Part shown: piece by piece, positions 1 through 5,913 of the stretch
How the letters are laid out: the number at the start of each line of letters is the position of its first letter
Numbering within the stretch: position 1 is the first letter of the stretch
From: Rickettsiaceae bacterium
Lineage (GTDB): Bacteria > Pseudomonadota > Alphaproteobacteria > Rickettsiales > Rickettsiaceae
Reading direction: 5' to 3'
DNA: 6,521 nt
Assembly (NCBI GenBank): GCA_028372485.1
Contig: JAOMYS010000058.1
Coordinates: forward strand, 1-6,521
Program-made: the position numbers and the translations under genes
Notes under the pieces: model-generated
Database searches by the model: none
Seen by the model: the letters and a program-made list of their open reading frames with translations, nothing else
Told to the model about the DNA's origin: nothing

Positions 1-572
1 ATATTAATGATAAAGCTATTAAACAGTCAACTGCTTTGGAAACGACAGATACTGTATATTATGATACAAATGCGAAATATAATGCACAAGTTTATGGTAT
101 TTATACTAATGTTAATTACATATATCATATAAACAGCATTAGTAGCACATTAGCACCTAGTGCTGGATTTAAATATAGTTATTTTGAGGAAGACGGTTAT
201 AAAGAAGAATCTTCTGGATTACGTTATCTTAAAAAGAAGGGGGCTGATAAAAGTATGATATCTGCTGGATTAAGGATAACAAAAGATGATATTGTATTAG
301 GGGCAGTACAATTAATTCCAGAAGTTTATGGGTCCATAGATTATACCTTAAGACAAACTTCTCCTGAGATACAGGCATTGCTAGGAGAGCGGATTACTCT
401 TACCCGTAGCGATTTAAGATTAGGATTTCTTAATAAAAATACAGAATACAACTTGGGAGTAGGAATAAAATCTCAATCAGATAGGCTTGATATTAAGGCA
501 GTATACGAAGCAACCTTTGTTTCGAATTTTATACAACACATGGGTTCACTAAAGTTAAGAGTGAATTTTTAG
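1..572 (+). CDS. Autotransporter beta-barrel domain protein, C-terminal fragment (5' end outside window)
   Basis: The reading frame is open from the first complete codon (base 3) to the TAG at 570-572, giving about 189 residues, so this is the 3' end of a larger gene. A TTG at 36-38 could be misread as a start, but the frame continues upstream of it and it is more likely an internal Leu codon. The protein shows alternating polar/hydrophobic strands rich in Tyr and Gly, the phrases LAPSAGFKYSYF and IPEVYGSIDY typical of autotransporter barrels, and a last strand SLKLRVNF ending in Phe, the outer-membrane signal read by the BAM complex. In this family (type V secretion) a C-terminal barrel of roughly 260-300 residues anchors an N-terminal passenger at the cell surface. 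Only the last two thirds or so of such a barrel is present and no passenger is visible. It resembles rickettsial Sca-type antigens, but which one cannot be told. It converges on tmk. Confidence 0.8.
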   Translation, partial: INDKAIKQSTALETTDTVYYDTNAKYNAQVYGIYTNVNYIYHINSISSTLAPSAGFKYSYFEEDGYKEESSGLRYLKKKGADKSMISAGLRITKDDIVLGAVQLIPEVYGSIDYTLRQTSPEIQALLGERITLTRSDLRLGFLNKNTEYNLGVGIKSQSDRLDIKAVYEATFVSNFIQHMGSLKLRVNF

Positions 573-582
573 GATATACACC

Positions 583-601
583 GAGCTGACAATTCCAGTT
601 C
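583..601 (+). terminator. Weak hairpin between convergent genes, possible terminator
   Basis: GAGCTG (583-588) can pair with CAGTTC (596-601) around a 7-base loop, with one G-U pair. It lies 11 bases after the autotransporter stop, in the 46-base gap where that gene meets the end of tmk. No T-tract follows on either strand, so it is not a convincing intrinsic terminator. It is recorded only because it is the one structured element in the gap. Confidence 0.2.
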
Positions 602-618
602 TATGGTATATAAGTGGA

Positions 619-1299
619 TTAAGTTGTAATAGCTACTGTGCAATTCTCTACAATATCCTTATGAATATCCTTAGCTGATTTGTTTTCGCAATTTATAGAA
701 ATGAATCTACTTTTGTGCGTGTGGCTTATTGCTTTGAATTTTTTATATAGTTTTTTATGAAATTCTATATCTTTCTCTTCGAATTTGTTTGCATCACCTC
801 GTACCGATGCTCTGCTGAGTCCTATTTCGGGCTCTACATCCATAAAGAATGTTAAATCAGGCATTACGCCCTGCTTAGCAATATGTTCTATATCTTTTTG
901 CGTATAAGAACTATCATGCACTGTCATCAACTTCTTGTGTAGATCATAGATACTCTCCAGCGACAACCCATCATCCTCTGACTGGTAGCATGCGGTAGAA
1001 TCTATAAAGCGATCACATATAACCCAAGTGCCATCAAGGAGAGCCGGTATAATTATCTTATTTATATGCTCATATCGTGCTGCCATAACAAGCATTAGTT
1101 CAGATATAGTTAATAATTCAGTATGCACTAATAAGTCTCGTATTTTTTCTGCCTCAGGAGTTCCTCCGACTTCTCTTGTGTGCATAGCCTTAATATTTTT
1201 TGATAGCAAATATTCATGCAGCATTTTACTCTGGGTAGATTTACCACTACCTTCTCCGCCTTCGAATGTAATAAATTTTGGTTGTTTAAGATGCGTCAT
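619..1299 (-). CDS. tmk: Thymidylate (dTMP) kinase
   Basis: This cytosolic enzyme phosphorylates dTMP to dTDP with ATP, a required step in dTTP synthesis. The 226-residue protein has the P-loop GGEGSGKS at 14-21, the dTMP-binding stretch TREVGGT at 41-47 (most bacteria have TREPGGT), AARYEH at 73-78, the DRF motif at 96-98 followed by STACYQ at 101-106, and an Arg-containing lid around 163-175. An uncharged P-loop together with basic lid residues fits the bacterial type II class. The start is ATG at 1297-1299, just before LKQPKFITFEGGEG; no clear Shine-Dalgarno is seen. The ATG begins 9 bases after the zapE stop, so it is probably the last gene of the lon-zapE-tmk transcript. It is longer than the Rickettsia enzyme as I remember it (about 203 residues) because of a stretch of roughly 17 extra residues around 126-144, before the MPDLTFFMDVEP strand. 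All key motifs are intact, so it should be functional. Confidence 0.96.
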   Translation of the reverse strand: MTHLKQPKFITFEGGEGSGKSTQSKMLHEYLLSKNIKAMHTREVGGTPEAEKIRDLLVHTELLTISELMLVMAARYEHINKIIIPALLDGTWVICDRFIDSTACYQSEDDGLSLESIYDLHKKLMTVHDSSYTQKDIEHIAKQGVMPDLTFFMDVEPEIGLSRASVRGDANKFEEKDIEFHKKLYKKFKAISHTHKSRFISINCENKSAKDIHKDIVENCTVAITT

Positions 1300-1308
1300 A
1301 TTCTTGCT

Positions 1309-2382
1309 CTACTCATTCAAATAATTAGCTGAATTCATTTCTTGTAATCTAGAGATTGTTCTTGCAAATTCCCCTATCTTCTTACCTTTTGGATAAATTT
1401 TCTTGATGTCGCATATAATTTCTGCAAATAATAAGACTCTAGCGAAATAGATATTATCAATAAAATTAATAAAACGAGTAGCAATGTTTTGCTCATCTTC
1501 TTCAATTGCCCTTACGGACTCTAATACAATAACTCTGAAACTCTTGCAAATATTGACATAATCTGCATATCCTAAATCTCGCTCAAACATCTCGTTAAAG
1601 TCAGTAAATAAAATATTCTGATGTGTTTTTTTAAAGTTGATTTTTCTACCAAATACTTCAATATCTGATGAAGATAACTCTCCCTCATCACATAATTCGT
1701 TTTTTATACTTTTTATCTGCTCATTTGTTTTTGCATTTTCAGGGAAGAGAATCCTATTTTTTATCTCGGATATTGCATTAATTCTGTAATCTTTGTCTGT
1801 ATCTAGATGTAATATTTTGTATTTCTGCTTTACCATATCAATAAACGGTAGGAAAGACTCCCTCTGTAGACCATCTTTGTAGAGATTATCCACTATGGTA
1901 TTTGTAGTCAAAAAAATGAATACTCCAAGCTGATCTAAATGCCCAAATAATCGCATTATAATCATTGCATCCGTGATATCCTTGATCTCAAACTCATCAA
2001 GGCATAATACCCTACATCTTGACGATATATCTTTTGCTAGTTCTTCTACTATTCTATTTCTTTCAGATATATGCTCAGTTTGTAATTTGTGAAACTTCAA
2101 ATGCAAATTATGCATAAATGCTTGATAATGTATGATTTCCTTTTTTGTATCTAGAGCATCATAAAAAATATTCATCAACATAGTTTTTCCAGTACCAACG
2201 CTGCCATGCATGTAAATCCCGCTTTGATTCTCATTGCTCTTGCTAGCAAAGAAGCTTCTAACTTTATCCGTGAAGGATTTCTCAGTAATAGATGATGCGA
2301 TCTCTATAAGATACGAAGCAAAGTCCTTTTGCTTCGTATCTAATTTCTTTTGTTTGTTATTCTGTTTAAAGACCTTAGTCAT
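1309..2382 (-). CDS. zapE: AFG1-like AAA+ ATPase (cell division protein ZapE family)
   Basis: The 357-residue product belongs to the AFG1/ZapE family of P-loop ATPases. E. coli ZapE associates with the Z-ring and is needed under stress; mitochondrial Afg1/LACE1 helps degrade unassembled respiratory subunits. Visible motifs are Walker A GSVGTGKT (60-67), Walker B RVLCLDEFEI (124-133) followed by the family signature KDITDAM (134-140), the sensor-1-like TTN (159-161), LYKDGLQRESFLP (167-179) with the conserved Arg174, DYR (198-200), and the C-terminal signature SRLQEMNSANYL (344-355), which matches the SRLQEMQSEEYL end of E. coli ZapE. Length is close to the E. coli protein (about 375). The first 50 residues are Lys/Gln rich and poorly conserved. 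The ATG at 2380-2382 begins 5 bases after the lon stop and tmk starts 9 bases downstream, so translation is probably coupled to lon. Family membership is clear; whether its role is division or membrane-protein quality control cannot be told from sequence. Confidence 0.95.
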   Translation of the reverse strand: MTKVFKQNNKQKKLDTKQKDFASYLIEIASSITEKSFTDKVRSFFASKSNENQSGIYMHGSVGTGKTMLMNIFYDALDTKKEIIHYQAFMHNLHLKFHKLQTEHISERNRIVEELAKDISSRCRVLCLDEFEIKDITDAMIIMRLFGHLDQLGVFIFLTTNTIVDNLYKDGLQRESFLPFIDMVKQKYKILHLDTDKDYRINAISEIKNRILFPENAKTNEQIKSIKNELCDEGELSSSDIEVFGRKINFKKTHQNILFTDFNEMFERDLGYADYVNICKSFRVIVLESVRAIEEDEQNIATRFINFIDNIYFARVLLFAEIICDIKKIYPKGKKIGEFARTISRLQEMNSANYLNE

Positions 2383-2387
2383 CCATA

Positions 2388-4703
2388 TTACTTTACCAGA
2401 GCTTCATTAAGCACTTGCTCTATAGTTCCAACTGGAATTATCTTCAAAGTATCTTTTACATTATCTGGAACTTCTTTTAAGTCTTTAACATTATCCTCTG
2501 GGATAAGTACTTTCTTTATTCCACCTCTGCTTGCAGCGAGTAATTTTTCTTTCAAACCACCAATGGGTAGTACTTTGCCACGTAATGTGATTTCTCCCGT
2601 CATGGCAACATTTCTATCAACTGGCGATTTCGTCATTAGTGAAACTAGAGTTGTGTATATTGCAATACCAGCAGATGGTCCATCCTTTGGTGTTGCACCT
2701 TCTGGAACATGGAGATGTATGTCATATTCTTTATAGTCTTTTTCTTTTACACCTAAACTTTTTGCACGAACTAAGAAGCAGCTATATGCAGCTTCTACAG
2801 ACTCTTTCATCACATCTCCAAGTTTTCCTGTTGATTTGATAGTTCCTTTTCCATGAAAGGAAGCTGCTTCTATGCTAAGCAAATCTCCACCAACTTCTGT
2901 GTATGCAAGACCGGTTGTAGAACCAATTTGGTGCTCTGTTTCTGCAAGACCAAAACGATATTTTTTTACACCTAGTAACTCTTCTAAATCTTTTGGTTTA
3001 ATAGTAAAAGATTTTTTCTTTTTGTCTTTTAGGATTTTAGTTAGTACTTTCCTTGCAATTGCTCCAATTTCTCGCTCTAAGGATCTAACGCCAGATTCTT
3101 TAGTATAATATCTAATTAACTCCAGGATTGTATCATCAGTAATTTTCAATTCTTCTGGTGTTACCCTATGTAATTTTAGCTGCTTTGGTACTAAATGATT
3201 CTTCGCTATTTGTATTTTTTCTTCTTCGATATATCCAGCAATATTGATAATCTCCATTCGGTCAATTAATGCTCTTGGCAAGTTATACGAATTTGCAGTT
3301 GCAATAAATACTATATCTGAGAGGTTATATTCAACTTCTAAATAATGATCTACAAAATGAGTGTTCTGTTCAGGGTCAAGCACTTCCAGAAGGGCAGAAG
3401 CTGGGTCTCCTCTAAAATCGGCATTCATTTTGTCAATTTCATCAAGTAACATAACGGGATTATCGACTTTTGATTTTTTGATCAGATTGATAATCTTACC
3501 AGGCATAGACCCTAGATAGGTTTTTCTATGCCCCCTAATTTCAGATTCATCACGCACGCCGCCAAGTGCAAATTTTACATATTTTCGATCCATTGCTTCT
3601 GCAATAGATTTTACCAATGAGGTTTTTCCGACGCCAGGTGGTCCAATCAGGCATAAAATTGGTCCCTTGATTTTTTTTGATCTTTTTAAAACAGAAAGAT
3701 ATTCTACTATCCTTTCTTTTATTTTTTTCAATCCGTAATGGTCTCTGCCTAGTATTTCTTCAGTTTTGTTGATATCTATATTGGCTTTAGTAAGTTTGCC
3801 CCAAGGCATTTCTAGCAAGGTATCAAGATAGTTCCTAATAACTGAAGATTCAGAAGACATAGGATTCATTATTTTCAGTTTTTTCAGTTCCCCCTCTGCC
3901 TTTTCTTTTGCTTCTTTTGAGAGCTTTAGTTTTTTTATTTTCTTTTCTAGATCAAAGAAATCGGATTTTTCATTTCCTCCATCTAGTTCTTTTTGAAGAG
4001 CTTTAATTTGTTCATTTAGATAAAAATCCCTCTGAGTTTTTTCTATTTGTTTTTTGACCCTTTGTTGAACAGATTGTTCTGCATCAAGGTGGCTATTTTC
4101 TGTTGCTATTATTTTTGTAAGAATTTCAGCTCGTTTCTTAAGATTTGTCTCTTCAAGCAGAGTTTGTTTATCTTCTAATTTACATGTTAAATGTGCAGAT
4201 ATAACATTTGTTATGTAGCTTGGATTATTTTGTGCATTTAATATGTCAAGTATTTCAAGATTGATTCGCTTACTTGATTTTGCATATTCTCTAAAATTTT
4301 CTATGACAGTACTTAGCGCATTATTTAGAATTTCAAGTTCTGTAATTTCTTCATCTGGCATTAACACATAATCTGATGTGAATATTTCCCTATCATGAAT
4401 ATTACTGAGTTTGACCCTATTTACTGCTTCAACTAAAATTTTTGCATTATCATTAGGTAATTTTACAGTCTGTATAACTTTAGCTAGGACACCAATATCA
4501 TGTAAATCTTTAGGTTTTGGCACTTCAATCTCTTGTTGTTTTTGTGCCGTTATAAGGATGTGTTGTCCATCACCTGTTTTCTTAGATGCAAGAAAAGATT
4601 TTAGTGATTTTTTTCGTCCAATGAATATAGGGGTAATTGTTCCAGGGAATAACACTACGTCACGAAGTGCAAGTAGTGGCAATGTTTTTTTCTCGTTAGT
4701 CAT
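2388..4703 (-). CDS. lon: ATP-dependent serine protease Lon (La)
   Basis: Lon is a cytosolic homo-oligomeric AAA+ protease that unfolds and degrades misfolded and regulatory proteins. From the ATG at 4701-4703 the protein has 771 residues. A LON substrate-binding domain begins at once (LPLLALRDVVLFPG, 8-21) and runs to about 195; a charged helical, probably coiled-coil linker follows (about 200-285). The AAA+ module has Walker A GPPGVGKT (354-361), Walker B VMLLDEID (Asp421, Glu422), sensor-1 Asn471 in FIATANS and sensor-2 Arg540 in SGVRSLERE. The protease domain has the catalytic Ser677 in PKDGPSAG and Lys720 in GGLKEK, spaced 43 residues as in E. coli (Ser679/Lys722). An in-frame TTG at 4716-4718 would add five residues; I prefer the ATG because other Lon proteins start just before the same motif. 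No Shine-Dalgarno is clear. It is the first gene of the cluster, with zapE 5 bases downstream, and appears intact. Confidence 0.98.
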   Translation of the reverse strand: MTNEKKTLPLLALRDVVLFPGTITPIFIGRKKSLKSFLASKKTGDGQHILITAQKQQEIEVPKPKDLHDIGVLAKVIQTVKLPNDNAKILVEAVNRVKLSNIHDREIFTSDYVLMPDEEITELEILNNALSTVIENFREYAKSSKRINLEILDILNAQNNPSYITNVISAHLTCKLEDKQTLLEETNLKKRAEILTKIIATENSHLDAEQSVQQRVKKQIEKTQRDFYLNEQIKALQKELDGGNEKSDFFDLEKKIKKLKLSKEAKEKAEGELKKLKIMNPMSSESSVIRNYLDTLLEMPWGKLTKANIDINKTEEILGRDHYGLKKIKERIVEYLSVLKRSKKIKGPILCLIGPPGVGKTSLVKSIAEAMDRKYVKFALGGVRDESEIRGHRKTYLGSMPGKIINLIKKSKVDNPVMLLDEIDKMNADFRGDPASALLEVLDPEQNTHFVDHYLEVEYNLSDIVFIATANSYNLPRALIDRMEIINIAGYIEEEKIQIAKNHLVPKQLKLHRVTPEELKITDDTILELIRYYTKESGVRSLEREIGAIARKVLTKILKDKKKKSFTIKPKDLEELLGVKKYRFGLAETEHQIGSTTGLAYTEVGGDLLSIEAASFHGKGTIKSTGKLGDVMKESVEAAYSCFLVRAKSLGVKEKDYKEYDIHLHVPEGATPKDGPSAGIAIYTTLVSLMTKSPVDRNVAMTGEITLRGKVLPIGGLKEKLLAASRGGIKKVLIPEDNVKDLKEVPDNVKDTLKIIPVGTIEQVLNEALVK

Positions 4704-4747
4704 GCAGGTAAAATTCAAATTTTTTGTATATCAAATATATTAATAGC

Positions 4748-4776
4748 TATATAATAACCCAGTCTAGTATTTTCAA
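4748..4776 (-). promoter_or_regulatory. Predicted promoter of the lon-zapE-tmk cluster, with a heat-shock-like -35 box
   Basis: Read on the minus strand, TTGAAA (plus 4771-4776) is separated by 17 bases from TATATA (plus 4748-4753), an acceptable housekeeping-sigma promoter that would start transcription near 4741, about 38 bases before the lon ATG. The -35 element with its preceding base reads CTTGAAA, the exact -35 box of sigma-32 (RpoH) promoters, and lon is a classical heat-shock gene. The -10 region (GGTTATTATATAG) lacks the CCCCAT-type sequence, so sigma-32 control is only a suggestion. Confidence 0.45.
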
Positions 4777-4780
4777 GTTA

Positions 4781-4808
4781 TTGTAACTATTTCTTGTCAC
4801 CATAGTAT
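4781..4808 (+). promoter_or_regulatory. Possible promoter of the PLP-enzyme gene
   Basis: TTGTAA (4781-4786) and TAGTAT (4803-4808) are 16 bases apart. Transcription would start near 4815, only a few bases before the ATG, giving a nearly leaderless message, which fits the absence of a Shine-Dalgarno there. A perfect TATAAT at 4750-4755 is an alternative -10, but its best -35 (TTGTAT, 4724-4729) is 20 bases away. The region is so AT-rich that chance matches are likely. Confidence 0.25.
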
Positions 4809-4818
4809 AACAAAAAAA

Positions 4819-5823
4819 ATGAATCACCTTATACAAAATCCTGAAATAGTTGAAAAAGCTTATATGCGTATAAAAGACTATATTCACAGAACACCTATCT
4901 TAAAGTCAAGTACATTGAATAAAATGCTTGGTAACAAGATATATTTCAAGATGGATGCGCTGCAAAAAACAGGGGCATTCAAAATTCGTGGTGTGTTGAA
5001 TAATATCTTACTTTCTCAAGAGCAAAATAAGATGCCAGATAAGATAGTTTCTTACAGTACCGGCAATCACGGTCTTGCTATGTCTTATGTTGGGCAGCTA
5101 TTTAACATCCAGGTACGTGTATATTTGCCAAAGAATGTATCGCTTATAAAAAAACATATAGCACGGTATTACGGTGCAGAAGTAATAGAAGTAGAAACAA
5201 GAAGTAAAGCTGAGGAACTGGCAAAGCTTGATGAAGAGAAAGGATATTGCTATCTACCACCATCTGATGATGATAGTATCATAGCTGGAGCTGGTACTAT
5301 GTGTTATGAAGCTCTGAAAGACCTAAATAATCTTGATATCAAGCCAGATGCAATATTTGCCCCATGTGGAGGTGGAGGATTGCTTTCAGGAACTTATCTG
5401 GCAAAAGAATTATTGTCAAAAAACTCTCAGCTACATGGGGTAGAACCGCAGATAGCTGATGATGCATATCGTTCTGTAAAGAGTAATGAGATATTTAGGT
5501 TCAATTCATCCCCTGAGACTATAGCTGACGGTCTTCGTGCATTATCTATATCAAACCGTAGCCTAAACTACTTAAGAAAGCTTGATGATTTCCATCTAGT
5601 AGATGAAGAATCAATCAAATATTGGACCGCATGGCTCATTCAGATGACAAAAATTACCTGCGAACCATCAAGTGCAATTAGCATGGGCGCTGTACATAAC
5701 TGGTTAAATAAGAATTCTTACAAGAATAAGAGAATTTTAGTTTTAATTACAGGGGGTAATATTGATCCAGAGTTATATAATATTCTGAGCAACTCGAGTG
5801 ATTATCTTCAAGACCCCAATTAA
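4819..5823 (+). CDS. PLP-dependent threonine/serine dehydratase or serine racemase family protein
   Basis: This 334-residue protein is a fold-type II PLP enzyme. Members deaminate threonine or serine to 2-oxo acids, or racemize serine. The Schiff-base lysine is Lys55 in KTGAFKIRG; STGNHG (80-85) holds the Asn that contacts PLP; the phosphate-binding loop is CGGGGL (183-188); TGGN (311-314) closes the cofactor site. EPQIADD (209-215) matches the EPSNADD metal site of human serine racemase (Glu210, Ala214, Asp216), and SPETIADGLRA (231-241) matches its PPETIADG segment. The racemase's Ser84 position is Thr81 here. It has no C-terminal ACT regulatory domain, so it resembles the catabolic/racemase type rather than biosynthetic IlvA. 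The ATG at 4819-4821 follows an A-run without a Shine-Dalgarno; the conserved protein starts close behind, so this start is reasonable. The gene is divergent from lon and stands alone. Ectoine-utilization EutB-like dehydratases are another possible group. Family call firm, substrate open. Confidence 0.9.
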   Translation: MNHLIQNPEIVEKAYMRIKDYIHRTPILKSSTLNKMLGNKIYFKMDALQKTGAFKIRGVLNNILLSQEQNKMPDKIVSYSTGNHGLAMSYVGQLFNIQVRVYLPKNVSLIKKHIARYYGAEVIEVETRSKAEELAKLDEEKGYCYLPPSDDDSIIAGAGTMCYEALKDLNNLDIKPDAIFAPCGGGGLLSGTYLAKELLSKNSQLHGVEPQIADDAYRSVKSNEIFRFNSSPETIADGLRALSISNRSLNYLRKLDDFHLVDEESIKYWTAWLIQMTKITCEPSSAISMGAVHNWLNKNSYKNKRILVLITGGNIDPELYNILSNSSDYLQDPN

Positions 5824-5834
5824 ATTAATCTTAG

Positions 5835-5857
5835 ATGGTTAACTGGATGTTAACCAT
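5835..5857. repeat. Perfect inverted repeat after the PLP-enzyme gene (operator or weak terminator)
   Basis: ATGGTTAAC (5835-5843) is followed by a 5-base loop TGGAT and the exact complement GTTAACCAT (5849-5857). It begins 12 bases after the PLP-enzyme stop and ends about 56 bases before the GTG of the next gene. No T-tract follows on either strand, so it does not look like a standard intrinsic terminator. A protein-binding dyad or a transcript-end stem-loop are both possible. Confidence 0.6.
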
Positions 5858-5900
5858 AGTAAGGCTATCATAATATATCGAATAATTAATTTATATTTGT

Positions 5901-5907
5901 GAGGTGA
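5901..5907 (+). promoter_or_regulatory. Strong ribosome-binding site that fixes the GTG start of the broken gene
   Basis: GAGGTGA is fully complementary to the anti-Shine-Dalgarno end of 16S rRNA and lies 6 bases before GTG at 5914-5916. It is the only clear Shine-Dalgarno in the window; lon, zapE, tmk and the PLP-enzyme gene have none as good. It supports the view that the downstream reading frame was once, or still is, translated from this GTG. Confidence 0.7.
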
Positions 5908-5913
5908 TTTGTT

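Noticed and set aside
36..572. TTG at 36-38 as the start of a complete 178-residue protein
   Set aside because: The frame is open upstream to the window edge, and the protein lacks a signal peptide and the beginning of the barrel, so it is the end of a longer gene.
1028..1324. Plus-strand open frame of 98 codons opposite tmk
   Set aside because: It lies antisense to a clear tmk gene, has no recognisable motif and is explained by the codon pattern of the opposite strand.
2350..3108. Plus-strand open frames opposite the zapE start and the lon protease domain
   Set aside because: They are antisense shadows of conserved coding sequence, low in complexity and without a plausible ribosome-binding site.
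4703..4718. TTG at 4716-4718 as the lon start
   Set aside because: An ATG in the same frame lies 15 bases downstream, directly before the conserved Lon N-terminus. The extra five residues have no support and no Shine-Dalgarno favours the TTG.
4411..4743. Plus-strand open frame of 110 codons opposite the lon N-terminus
   Set aside because: It is antisense to the conserved LON domain, and its Phe/Ser/Cys-rich product is typical of a shadow frame.
5856..5868. Small hairpin ATAG/CTAT after the large inverted repeat
   Set aside because: Four A/T-rich base pairs with no T-tract are expected by chance in this composition.
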